NCBI GenBank assembly: GCA_030278955.1
Contig: JAOANR010000002.1
Coordinates: 14,902,238-14,966,237 of the forward strand
Length of the DNA stretch: 64,000 bases
Source: Hygrophila difformis
Taxonomy: Eukaryota > Streptophyta > Magnoliopsida > Lamiales > Acanthaceae
Direction: 5' to 3'
Shown: positions 20,277-30,885 of the stretch, piece after piece
How the letters are laid out: each line of letters opens with the position of its first letter
Numbering within the stretch: the first letter of the stretch is position 1
Made by a program: the position numbers and the translations under genes
The notes under the pieces: model-generated
What the model was told of the DNA's origin: nothing
The model's database searches: none
The model's input: the letters and a program-made list of their open reading frames with translations, nothing else

Positions 20277-22170
20277 GTAAGTTAATGCTTACTTGGTTTT
20301 GGGTGACGTAAAATGCAACCAAACATAGAGATTTAGTAACTCTAAAATCTGTCAACACGAAAAACCCTCGGCGCAGCGATTTAGTGCGAATTTTTCGAAC
20401 CCTTAAAACTGCTCAAACGGAAAAACTTAAAACATGAAAAACGTTCCTAAGAAATAGATCTAGTTCATGTAAAATTTTCATAATTTTTCATTGCGTTTTG
20501 ATATCCGAAAACGGCCGAGAACCAACCTGCCTTGAGATTCGAACTTGAAACTGTGACAGATTTGAAATCGAACCAAAACCCCTATTTCAAGAGTTCAAAC
20601 CGAAAACCTCAAAACTAGACTTTTAATCCTAACACATAAATCTAGGTTGTGTAAAAATTTCAAGCATTTTCATCGATGTTTGCTATTTCAAATCGCATCA
20701 AACATAAACTGCCTTGATAAGACTTTTCGAAATCTGACTGTGAACATATCCAAACTTGATGAGAATGTTTCTATATTTTCTAGTCCGATTTGATCCTTGC
20801 AATCTAAATGAAAGTTGTAGATAATCATGTCTAGTATGTGCCTATAAAATATCAGAATTTTTGGAGTCCATTTGATATGTTAAACAGTCAAAACTTCGAA
20901 CTGTGTCAAACCTGAGTCCGGACAGAATTCTGCTTGTGTAATAAACTCGATTTTTGACATGTTTCCTCAACTTATTTCGAAAAAGTTAAAACACAAAAGT
21001 TGTTCGTTGGGATGTTTTTGATATACTGTGAAGTTTTCAGATTTTTCCGACTTAAAATGAATTTTTAAATTAAAAAGGCGTAAACTGTGACGCCAAGTTA
21101 CTTTTAAATCGAGAGATTTTGAAATTTCGAAACAAACGGCCGAAGGCTTGAAATACGATACATCTATACTTTTGAAAAATCCTGTTATACTAAATCAAAA
21201 TGTTATTGAGATACTTTGGTGGAGGGCGAGTGCCCTGCAGGGTGCCCCTCTAGCCTTCTTGGCGTGCCTATAATGGACGTTAGATACTTGCATGAAAAAC
21301 TTGTAAAATTTTGCAAAACTTGTCCGTACCTTGCGGGTTCGATTCCCCAAGGCGTATGTTTTCTTGCGGGTTCGATTTCCCAAGGGCGATTGTATGTTTT
21401 CCTGCGGGTTCGATTCTCCAGGATGTGTGTTGATTCCTACGGGTTCAATTCCTTAGGATGTACTTGAGTTCTTGCGGGTTCGATTCCCCAAGGGCGATTG
21501 TATGTTTTCCTGCGGGTTCGATTCCCCAGGATGTGTGTTGTTCCTACGGGTTCAATTCCCTAGGATGTATTTGAGTTCTTGCGGGTTCGATTCCCCAAGG
21601 GCGATTGTATGTTTTCCTGCGGGTTCGATTCCCCAGGATGTGTGTTGATTCCCATGGGTTCAATTCCCTAGGATGTACTTGAGTTCTTGCGGGTTCGATT
21701 CCCCAAGGGCGATCGTTTGTTTTCCCGCGGGTTCAATTCCCCAGGACGTGTGTTAATTCCTACGGGTTCAATTCCCTAGGATACGTTTAAACTCTTGCGG
21801 GTTCGATTCCCCAAGATCAAATCATATAAAAATCATACTGAACAAAAGTGAAAGAATGAAAATCCTGAAATACCTAATCGTGAAGTAACGGGAAAATTTT
21901 TAAGACGTGAATGTTTTCCTTATTTAAGTTATACCTTTAAATTATGCCTTGCAATTAATTTACCATGTAATTTGAATCATGATCACGTGAAATTCTTGTG
22001 TTAAATTATGCCATTTATTTATTAGAGGATGATTAACTCAAATTGTGAATTACCTACAAGTATGTTTCTATCAAATTTAAATAAAGGCTTTGAAACCCCT
22101 TGATCATATTAGGTGTTAACTTACTCAGCACGTTTTGCTGACCAAACCACATTTCCCCTTTTTTTTTCAG
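20277..22170 (+). other. Candidate LTR intron (GT-AG), gag-only element
   Basis: Donor CCCCACT|GTAAGTTAAT at 20277. Acceptor region TTGCTGACC, pyrimidine tract, TTTTCAG|AGTATG ending at 22170. The length is 1894 nt. It encloses the B-box-like array. Confidence 0.5.
21333..21812 (+). repeat. Minisatellite of 14 tRNA B-box-like units
   Basis: GGGTTCGATTCCCC or GGGTTCAATTCCCT occurs 14 times within 480 bp, in alternating spacers (CAAGGGCGATTGTATGTTTT, CAGGATGTGTGTTG, TAGGATGTACTTGAGTT). I count seven exact GGTTCGATTCC and five GGTTCAATTCC. Thirteen of 14 match GTTCRANNC, the RNA polymerase III B-box / tRNA T-arm core. No acceptor stem, D arm or anticodon arm accompanies them, so these are not tRNA genes. 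Confidence 0.92.
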
Positions 22171-22529
22171 AGTATGAGGATTATGCATCATCATATGCAT
22201 ACATGGGAACATTCGGGAAAAACTCTATTTTAAATTCCGGCATTTAATTACAACTTGCATGAACGGGCCTGTTTAACCCGTGTTTTGGCCATGTTGGCCC
22301 AGTATTTAAATTTCCGCTGCATTACAATTATATATATGTAAATATTACATTCCGCTGCAACTTTGATATTATTATTTTTAAATTATATTACAATGGGCCG
22401 TTTGAACGATTTAAATTCTGAAAAAAACCATAGCCTTGCATCTCTTTAGCAAGCTCGGAGAAACCGTGTCTTGTTAGGGAGGTGTGGCGGTGACATCCCG
22501 GCCTGGGTTATCAAAACCGGGGTGTTACA

Positions 22530-23162
22530 AAGTGGTATCAGAGCCCGGACTATTTTTAAAACTAGTATTATTATTTTTAAACTATTACAAGTATTATTTT
22601 TAAACTAGTATTATATTTAAAAGTCCATTACTATTTTTTTTAAACTAACATTTTTTTTAGCCCAAATTTTTTTTCTAAGCCCTAACTTTTAGCCCAAATT
22701 TATTATTTTAAATCCCAAACCTTTTGAGCCCAAAATTTCTTTTTTTTTCCTAGCCCAAATCTTTAGCCCAATATTTAATTACTATGTTGGCCCAATTATT
22801 TTGGCCCAATAACCTTGTTTTTACTTAAAGCCCAAATAATTTATTTCTTTCGGCCCAATATAGTGGCCCAAACCTTTTATCCTTATTTTAATCTATCCAT
22901 GGAATAAATTTATTTTTAAAAACCCATGGATAAATAAATGCATGCATTAAATTTTTATTGGGGGGATTACATATGCATATGCATACATAAATATTTGTGC
23001 TAACCTTTTTATGTGAATCGTTTGTGATACATAACCTTCTCACTCTAATGTTCGACTTGACCTTGAGTCTTGACTTAGAAGCGCTAACTTGAGACTAAAC
23101 TTTGCCTTAGTCCTAGATCTTGATCACTTAGGAACTCATCTTCGCGCGCTTAATTACAGAAA
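22530..23162 (+). other. PBS and leader of the gag-only element, with RGCCCA array
   Basis: PBS TGGTATCAGAGCCCGG at 22533. Then AT-rich leader in which RGCCCA occurs about ten times between 22655 and 22875 (the complement is TGGGCY, the plant 'site II' motif). No upstream ORF like that of element E is present. Confidence 0.85.
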
Positions 23163-24255
23163 ATGGCACCTAAAAGAAAACTGAGGAAGGTAAGCCCAAA
23201 CGACACTGACACTGACCTCCCAAACGCACCTAACAACAATGGGGTTCCTCCGAACGTAGGAGATCGAGCGCCTTCTATACCCAACAACATGGAAGAACGT
23301 CTAAGGACTATGGAGGAGGTCCTTGTGGCATTAGGAAATGCTGAGGTGCATAGAGCACAGGCAGCAGTACCCCCACCAGTAGCCCAAGTCAACTACTTGG
23401 CATTGGTAAACCCCTATAACCCACCACACTATGATGGGCAAGAGGATCCCGCCAAACTAGAGGGGTGGATCCGTACCTTTGATAAACTTTTGGATGCTAT
23501 CAAATGCCCTGACGAGGAGAAGATATACGTGGCGATCTACTACTTAGGAGGTGAAGCCGACGAGTGGGGGCAAAACCTTCGAACGAATTCAGAGGGAGAT
23601 AAAGAAGCCTACACTTGGGAAGGACTTAAGGAAACCTTGAGAGAAAGATTCTACCCACTGAGCACCAAGACTGCGAAATACGAGGAATTCATCAACCTGA
23701 AGCAAGGTGCACAAACAGTGCAAGAGTACTACACCAAATTCAAGGAGCTCGTACGATTTGCTACGAGGATAGTACCAACCTTCTGACAAGGCTCAGAAAT
23801 TCGAGATGGGTCTGAACCTTAGTATCCGGGAGATACTTGCAGTAGTACAATTCACAAACCTACAGACGGTTTATGATCGAGCTGTAGCAATTGATCGAGT
23901 CCAACAACTGAAGCGCAAAGGAAATGGGGAGTCGAGCAAGGGCTCGCAAGAATTTGAGAAAAAGAATCGAAACAATAGCAATGGCAATTTTAAGAAGAAT
24001 AATGGTCAAGCTGGGTTCAATGAGCCAAAGGAGAATAAGAATAAAGGTTTAAATAATGGGAGAAACGACATACGTCGTACAGTCATACCACATTGCCCGC
24101 AGTGCCACCAAGCCCATCTGGTGCGCGAATGCCCAAGGCGCGGGACTTGTTATAGATGTGGTGGGGAAGACCACATGATTAGAGAATGCAATGTTCGTGA
24201 GGAGAGGATTGAGAAGAGGCTAGATTTGGTAAACCCTCAACCAGAAGAGCCATAG
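23163..24255 (+). pseudogene. gag: gag of the gag-only element (one frameshift)
   Basis: Starts MAPKRKLRKVSPNDTDTDLP. The retrotransposon gag domain follows (about 23415-23770: EGWIRTFDKLLDAIKCPDEE, then [25 protein letters not shown]), and two zinc knuckles near 24093-24190 (CPQCHQAHLVREC, with one residue fewer than usual, and the canonical CYRCGGEDHMIREC). One extra T near 23781 shifts the frame and ends the first segment at 23786; the second segment opens at 23785-23806 and ends with TAG at 24255. Gag would form the virus-like particle in the cytoplasm and package RNA through the knuckles. Apart from that one base the gene is well preserved and related to, but clearly different from, gag of D and E. 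A related frame continues to a TGA at about 24297, near where the protease would begin. Confidence 0.88.
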
Positions 24256-24390
24256 GACGATTGAACGACATCGATCAAGCTGACTTGCCAGCTCAATGAG
24301 GAAGGATCACAGGCAACGATACCCGAACCTGTTTGCGAATAATACATAGGCAGTTATGGGGACATAACTGTAACCTTAAGGGGAGGAGGA
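24256..24390 (+). other. Post-gag tail with pol deletion junction and first polypurine tract
   Basis: 24256-24305 corresponds to the segment just upstream of the protease in element E. After about 24320 the sequence matches the very end of pol (GTTATGGGGACATAACTG). The polypurine run AAGGGGAGGAGGA (24377-24389) precedes TGTAACTACCCG. The 9-mer TGAGGAAGG at 24297-24305 is also at 23182-23190. Confidence 0.8.
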
Positions 24391-24682
24391 TGTAACTACC
24401 CGAATATTCTAAACCGAATATTTTGTATCCCAAATAAATAAATTCAAATTGTTTTGAACTACGTCATGGCTTGATCCCTTCACAGGGTACGTAGGCAACT
24501 CGGAAATTTCATTTCTGGGTTCAGTCAAACAATAATCAAACAACAAACAATCAACAATCGAACAATAATTCAATAACACAATATCGCAAAATAATAAAAT
24601 AAACAAAAGGACCTTAACTCTTAGCGCGAGAAAAGCCGAAACACAACTTCGAGGACGAAGTTGATTCTTAAGGGGGGTAGAC
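24391..24682 (+). other. Segment between two polypurine tracts
   Basis: Begins TGTAACTACCCG and ends with CTTAAGGGGGGTAGAC directly before the LTR start at 24683. In the noncoding element the equivalent 0.28 kb is part of the LTR. In D, E and F the equivalent (30665-30885, 42222-42430, 61926-62135) is internal. It contains the conserved GAACTACGT..GGCTTGATCCCTTCAC..GGTACGTAGGCA block and ACTTCGAGGACGAAGTTGAT, an 8 bp inverted repeat. Confidence 0.75.
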
Positions 24683-25967
24683 TGTAATACCCCAGATTTT
24701 TATCAACATCCAAAGGAATAAAATTTATTCCGATCAATGTCGAAATATCTCTGAGAAGAAGAAAATAATTTATCACAATAAATTATTGCTCGGAAATGAA
24801 GCGCCGATAGATTCAAAATTCAAAATGGAATAAAAGAGGGAAAGGAAGCCCGAAGACATTCCATGAATTGAGTCAAAATAATTGGAATTAAATTCAAGAA
24901 GGAAAATAATTCTAATTCCAAGAACCCGTGAAGTCGGAAGAAATTTAATTATACAAGTTATTGCACGGGAGTCAAAAGACGACGAATTGGAAGCCGACGA
25001 ACCCGAGACCGACGGACTTAAGATTTCAAACATGAAATTCATTTAAGTCGAGATAAATTTAAGATAAGAATTTATGATCCGAGAATGACCCGAAAAATTG
25101 AGCCCGAAAACGTAGGAGGACAGAAGTTCGAAAGAGAGGAGAAAAGGCCCAACGGGATCGCACGGCCCATTCCGGACGCACGGCCCAGACCAAGCCGCGC
25201 GCCCTCCGGGCGGTTTTTGGCTAGAAACCGCGCCAACCCCGCGCCACCAAGACAGCAGCTGCGGCATGACGCATTTTGGCGATTTTCTTACCATATTTCC
25301 GTGTCCCGACTTTGGAAACTCAATCCCGGTTGATGGAAGGTGTATATGGTCGGTTTTGGAGGTCATATGGCTGATCATTTTCGAAACTCTAACCCTAGCA
25401 ACCCCAAAAACACTCTCCAACTCTCTATGTTCTTCCAACACCCGAAAACCACCAACTTCGAACTTTCCGATCACTTTCCGGCGACCGACGACGACCAAGG
25501 AAGAGTGTAGATCATCGATTACAGTCCTTGAATCATTGAGGAAATCGACTTGAGGAGATTCGTTCGTGACGTCCCGTGGATTCCGGACGACCCCATGACC
25601 TCCTAGACATCATCCCCACTGTATGTTAATGCTTACTTGGTTTTGGGTGACGTAAAATGCAACCAAACATAGAGATTTAGTAACTCTAAAATCTGTCAAC
25701 ACGAAAAACCCTCGGCGCAGCGATTTGGTGCGAATTTTTCGAACCCTTAAAACTGCTCAAACGGAAAAACTTAAAACATGGAAAACGTTCCTAAGAAATA
25801 GATCTAGTTCGTGTAAAATTTTCATAATTTTTCATTGCGTTTTGATATCCGAAAACGGCCGAGAACCAACCTGCCTTGAGATTCGAACTTGAAACTGTGA
25901 CAGATTTGAAATCGAACCAAAACCCCTATTTCGAGAGTTCAAACCGAAAAACTCAAAACTAGACTCT
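24683..25967 (+). repeat. 3' LTR of gag-only element, truncated
   Basis: Near-identical to 19339-20623 of the 5' LTR (a handful of substitutions). Similarity ends at CAAAACTAGACTCTTA, about 25967. The missing 1.9 kb includes the B-box array. Confidence 0.9.
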
Positions 25968-25980
25968 TATTTGAAACAGA

Positions 25981-27084
25981 ATGGCACCCAGAGAAAGAGG
26001 AAGAACTCAACCCGCTCCCCAAACCACCACTGAACCACCTACCCAAACACCTTCAAATGTCACGGAACCGGCTCAACCCGTAGAGGAACAACCCCAAGGT
26101 GCACAGGACGCCCCCGCACCGAACAATGTGGGCGATCGTCTTCGGACGATAGAAGAGGTTTTGGTTGCGCTAAGAAACACGCAAGTCAACCAAGGGCAAG
26201 CTGCGGCGGTACCTCCGCCCCAAGCTCGCCCTAATTACTTGGCAATGGTGAATCCCTACCAGCCACCCCACTATGCTGGTGAGGAGGATCCAGCCAAACT
26301 GGAAGAATGGATCCGAACCTTCGACAAGCTGCTGGGAGCAGTCAAATGTCCGGAAGGAGAAAGAGTGCACGTCGCTTCGTACTACTTGGGAGGCGAAGCG
26401 GACGACTGGTGGCAGGCAACTTAAGCCAAGCTGACTGAAGATGATGAGCCCTACTCTTGGGCGGAAATGATGGAACTACTCAGGGATTGATTCTATCCCT
26501 TGAGTACTAAATCGGCGATGTACGAGGAATTCCTGTCGCTGAAGCAAGGAGGCCAAACCGTACAAGAGTACTACACTCGATTCAAGGAGCTGGTGAGGTT
26601 CGCACCAAGGCTCGTACCCACGGATGCGGAGAAAGCTCAAAAGTTCGAGATGGGACTGAACCTGTCTATTCGCGAGGTGATCGCGGGGGTACACTACCCC
26701 GACTTGAAAGCTGTGTATGACCGCGCGGTGGCAGTAGCACGTGTGCAACAACTGAAGAGAAGGGTGAGTGGGGAGTCCAGCAGGGGTCCCCAAGACAAGA
26801 GAAACCGGGACGCGAGAAGCGAGAACAACACGGGAAGGAACGAACAGCGGAGAGGGTCGAATAAGCCACAACAAACCAACAATGGGAGGAGGTTTAACCA
26901 AGAAGAACCCGTACCACCCTGCCCAAGGTGTGGACGACCCCATCTGGCGAAGGGATGCCCTCAACAGGGCGCCTGCTTCCGATGTGGTCGAATGGGTCAC
27001 ATTCGTCGTGATTGCCGAACGAGGATGGAGAACATAACAAAGAGGGAAGATTTGGTCATGGGGCCGGAACAGCCTCAGAACTGA
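25981..27084 (+). pseudogene. gag: gag of element D (three nonsense breaks)
   Basis: ATG at 25981 opens MAPRERGRTQPAPQTTTEPP, a proline/glutamine-rich start. The gag domain follows (about 26280-26660: [40 protein letters not shown]), then a basic, Asn/Arg-rich linker and two zinc knuckles near 26918-27014 ([27 protein letters not shown]). Breaks: TAA at 26422, TGA at 26488 in place of an arginine of element E, TGA at about 27082. Each sits at a different codon from the breaks in E, so the copies decayed independently. The antisense open frames across it are shadows. Confidence 0.88.
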
Positions 27085-27422
27085 AATGGGCGGAATGGAA
27101 ATAACCAGGGGTATAGACCCCCTCAAAACCAATTTAGGCCGCCAAATCAAAACCAGAACCAACGACCTCCGCCACCGCAGAATCAAAACCAACAGCAAAA
27201 TCAGCAGCAGAACGCGAATCAGCAGGGCAACCAAGGACGCCCTATGGGGAGGCTCAACGTGGTTAACCAAGCGGACGTGCCTGCACAAGGAGAAATGGTG
27301 GCAGGTACATTTCATGTTTTGAATACATCCCTTAGAGTACTATTTGATAAAGAACGTAGAATTCTTCGCGAACTTCTGGAGAAGTAGTATCTTGCTCTAA
27401 ACGATATAACGGAATTCCTATA
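27085..27422 (+). pseudogene. Gag-protease linker and destroyed protease of D
   Basis: A Gln/Asn/Pro-rich linker runs to about 27300, followed by the protease start (AGTFHVLNTSLRVLFD). The segment that in E carries the catalytic Asp-Ser-Gly (about 100 bp) is absent. In its place lies a 31 bp copy (27345-27375) of sequence found 79 bp downstream (27424-27454). Without the catalytic Asp the polyprotein could not be cleaved in cis. Confidence 0.85.
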
Positions 27423-27454
27423 GTGATAAAGAACGTAGAATTCTTCGCGAACTT
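27345..27454 (+). repeat. 31 bp direct repeat: templated filler at protease deletion
   Basis: TGATAAAGAACGTAGAATTC followed by TTCGCGAACTT occurs at 27345-27375 and 27424-27454. In E only the second copy exists. Junction microhomologies are TGAT on the left and CTTCT on the right. Confidence 0.88.
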
Positions 27455-30400
27455 AGTAGAATTTAACTTAAGAGACTTTGACATCATACTGGGGATGGAT
27501 TGGTTATCCCAGTATAAAGCGGTGATCGAATGCCAAAAACAAAAGATCACCTTGTCAAAAAGTAGGGGAAAGAGAGTTATCTTTTACTCTCAGCCCCCTA
27601 AGAAGAGTAACAAAATCGTTAGCGCACTTAAACTAAGTAACTTGATGCGTAAGGGGTATGAGCTATATGCGTGCTATGTGCACAACCTTGAGGTGGAAGA
27701 GAACAAGGTTGATAGCATACAAGTGGTAAGAGAATACCCGGATGTGTTTCCTGAAGACATCCCGGGCATGCCACCTGAGAGAGATCTTGAATTCACGATA
27801 GATCTCATTCCGGGCACAGAGCCTGTCTCAAAAGCTCCGTACCGGATGGCACCACTGGAAATGAAAGAGTTAAAGAACCAACTCGAGGAGCTGTTAGGAA
27901 AAGGGTACATAAGGCCGAGTACTTCCCCCTGGGGAGCACCGGTTTTATTTGTTAAGAAGAAAGACGGAGGATTACGTCTTTGTATAGACTATCGAGGGTT
28001 AAACCAAGTGACTATCAAGAATAAATACCCTTTGCCCGAATAGAGGATCTATTTGATCAACTGAAGGGAGCTTCAGTATTCTCGAAGATCGACTTACGAT
28101 CTGGGTAACACCAGTTGAGAATTGCCGAGAAAGACATTCCGAAGACGTCGTTTCGAACTCGATATGGCCACTACGAGTTCACAGTGTTATCCTTTGGGTT
28201 AACAAATGCTCCGGCAATGTTCATGAACCTCATGAACAATGTATTTCGAGATCTGTTAGATCAGTGTGTAGTGGTGTTCATTGATGACATCCTGATCTAC
28301 TCGAAAAGTGAGGAGGAGCACGCCCAGCACTTGCACCAAGTGTTAGGGACCTTGCGAAAGAATCAACTATATGGCAAATTGTCCAAATGCGACTTTTGGT
28401 TGAAGGAGGTAGCATTTCTAGGACATATAGTATCCGCTAATGGAGTTTCAGTGGATCCGGCAAGAGTCTCTGCCGTAACTGAATGGGCAACTCCAAAGAG
28501 CCAAACTGAGATAAGGAGTTTCCTTGGATTAGCCAGGTACTATAGACGGTTCGTGAAGGATTTTTCGAAAATCGCACGACCTTTAACCCAGCTACTGAAG
28601 AAAGGAGTAACATACGTGTGGACAGAGGCTTGTGAGACAGCGTTTCAAGAGCTGAAGAAACGACTCACAACCACACCCGTATTAACACTACCATCAGAAA
28701 ATGGTGACTTCGAAGTTTATAGCGATGCTTCGAAGGAAGGTTTAGGTTGTGTCTTGATGCAAGACTCGAGAGTCGTAGCGTATGCATCACGCCAGCTAAA
28801 ACCTCACGAGGAGAATTATCCGACATACGACCTGGAGTTGGCAGCGGTCGTTTTCGCTCTAAAGATATGGAGACATTATCTTTATGGGCGGAAGTGTCGA
28901 ATGTTCACCGACCACAAGAGCTTGAAGTATATATTCACTCAGAAGGAGTTGAATTTGAGACAGCGAAGGTGGTTGGAACTTATTAAAGACTACGATTTAG
29001 AGATAGCCTACCACGAGGGGAAGGCGAATGTGGTAGCCGATGCCCTAAGTCGGAAAACCCAACACGTGACGAACTCGTTGGTAATTCCGCCGGCATTGTA
29101 TATGGATTTACCGAGATTGGACGTGGAACTTGTGCATCCGGGCATAGTGAATGACACGATCAACGCAATGGCCGTAGAAACTCCAATATTGGACGAGATT
29201 AAGCTCGCCCAACCGGGCGATGCGAAACTCGAAAAGATAAAGGGGAATATTGCCGAAGGAAAGGCAATAGGGTTTGCTGTCCATGAGGATGGAAGCATTC
29301 GCTTCAAAGGGCGATGGTGTGTGCCTCAAAAGTGTGCCGAGTTGAAGCGAAGGTTAATGGAGGAAGGGCACAACACGTCATACTCAGTGCATCCCGGAGG
29401 CGATAAGCTTTACAAAGATCTAAAGAAGATCTATTGGTGGCCGGGAATGAAGAAGGAAGTGGCAGACTTCGTGGCGAAATGTCTCACCTGCCAAAAGGTT
29501 AAAGCAGTGCGACATAAACCCTTAGCACTGATGCAACCACTAGAGATTCCAAGTTGGAAGTGGGATAGCATCTCGATGGACTTTGTCTCGGGATTGCCCC
29601 GATCACCTAAAGGCATGAACAAGATTTGGGTGATTACGGATAGGCTAACGAACACAACCATATTTATCCCGATGAAGGAAACGTGGACTATGGACCAACT
29701 GGCCCGAGCCTACGTTGATAATGTGGTACGACGACATGGAGTACCACATGACATCATTTCCGATAGAGACAGTAGATTTGTCTCTCACTTTTGGACGGAG
29801 TTACAAAAAGCTCTCGGTACTCAAATCAAAATGAGCACCGCATTCCACCCGATGACGGATGGTCAAACCGAGAGAACAATCCAAACACTAGAAGACATGC
29901 TGAGAGCATGCGTGTTGGAATTTAAGGGAAATTGGGAATCCCATCTACCCTTAATCGAATTTTCTTACAATAATAGCTACCATGCTAGCATTGGCATGAC
30001 ACCTTTCGAGGCGTTGTATGGACGAAAGTGCCGAAGCCGTTGAGCTGGGAAGAAAACGATAAGTCTGTGGTAGTGGGACAACAACTTATCGAAGACATGG
30101 CTCAACAAATCAAAGTGATTCAAGGAAAAATGAAAGCTGCTCAAGACCGTCAGACGAGTTACGCTGACGTGAGACGAAGAGACCTAGAATTTCAAGTGGG
30201 AGATAGGGTCATGCTAAAGATATCACCCATGAAGGGGGTGATGCGCTTTGGCAAACGAGGAAAGTTGAGTCCTCGATACATAGGACCTTACGAGATTCTA
30301 GAACGAGTCGGAAATTTGGCCTACCGACTGGCTTTACCGCCACAATTAGATCGAGTTCATAATGTCTTCCATGTCTCACAACTAAAGAAGTATGTGCCGG

Positions 30401-30642
30401 ACCCGACACATGTACTTCAACCGGAGATAATCGAACTCGATGAGGATTTGACTTATGAAGAAGTCCCAGTGAGAATTCTAGACACTAAGAAGCGAGTAAC
30501 GAGGAACAAAACCGTCAAAATGATCAAGGTTCTTTGGTCGAACCACGAAAGTGAGACGACAACTTGGGAGGTAGAATCCGACATGAGAGAACGCTACCCG
30601 ACACTGTTCCAACCCGACACCGACACAATTATGGGGACATAA
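27423..30642 (+). pseudogene. pol: pol of element D: RT, RNase H, integrase, chromodomain-like tail
   Basis: Residual protease C-terminus with [11 protein letters not shown] at about 27485. RT from about 27735 ([20 protein letters not shown]) with SKIDLRSG near 28084 and the catalytic FIDD at 28277-28288. RNase H with [10 protein letters not shown] (about 28718) and [10 protein letters not shown]. Integrase with the zinc-binding H..H..CLTCQKV (about 29380-29500), catalytic MDFVSG (29577), SDRDSRF (about 29762) and [11 protein letters not shown] (about 29860). GPYEILERVGNLAYRL marks the GPY/F motif (about 30286), and a chromodomain-like end reads IKVLWSNHESETTTWEVESD. Breaks: one base lost near 28040, TAA at about 28108 for a tyrosine, one base lost near 30037. 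It stops at 30642 with IMGT. The clade is Tekay/Del-like by motif pattern. Confidence 0.9.
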
Positions 30643-30885
30643 CTGCAATCTTGAGGGGGAGAGGATGTCATACCATCTATTTTTCGTGCATTTTTGTAAA
30701 CAAACAAACAAATTCAAATTGTTTTGAACTACGTTATAGCTTGATCCCTTCATAGGGTACGTAGGCAGCTTAGAAGTTTTAATTCTAAGTTCAGTCACAA
30801 CATAACAAAACAAACAAAAGACCTTAGCACGAGAAAAGTCGAAACACAACTTCGAGGACGAAGTTGATTCTTAAGGAGGGTAGAC
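30643..30885 (+). other. 3' untranslated internal region and polypurine tracts of D
   Basis: GGGGGAGAGGATGTCATACC near 30653 resembles the upstream polypurine tract / LTR-start pair of the noncoding element. The functional tract AAGGAGGGTAGAC (30873-30885) abuts the LTR. Confidence 0.8.

Larger units (their letters stand above)
19339..22529 (+). repeat. 5' LTR of the gag-only element
   Basis: 3191 bp from TGTAATACCCCAG to CGGGGTGTTACA. Contains an 'AACCCTAGC' transcribed-leader-like region, donor GTAAGTTAATG (20277), B-box-like minisatellite (21333-21812), branch-like GCTGACC, and acceptor TTTTTTTTCAG (ends 22170). Confidence 0.92.
19339..25967 (+). mobile_element. Gag-only LTR element (TR-GAG type), 3' LTR truncated
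   Basis: 5' LTR 19339-22529, Met-type PBS, leader, a gag gene, no protease, RT, RNase H or integrase, a short tail matching the last codons of pol, polypurine tract, and the first 1285 bp of a 3' LTR (24683-25967). Elements with LTRs and only gag are known in plants as TR-GAG. The deletion joins a point just before the protease (a stretch corresponding to GRLN..QADLPAQ of element E) to the last few codons before the pol stop. The 3' LTR is cut at about 25967, where the gag region of element D follows. Confidence 0.88.

Noticed and set aside
21333..21812. Cluster of tRNA genes suggested by GGGTTCGATTCCCC
   Set aside because: Only the T-arm-like motif is present; acceptor stem, D arm and anticodon arm are absent.
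26476..27315. 279-codon minus-strand open frame (and 223 codons at 45867-46538 on the plus strand)
   Set aside because: Antisense shadows of gag and its Gln/Asn-rich linker; the same antisense openness in both copies reflects codon composition.
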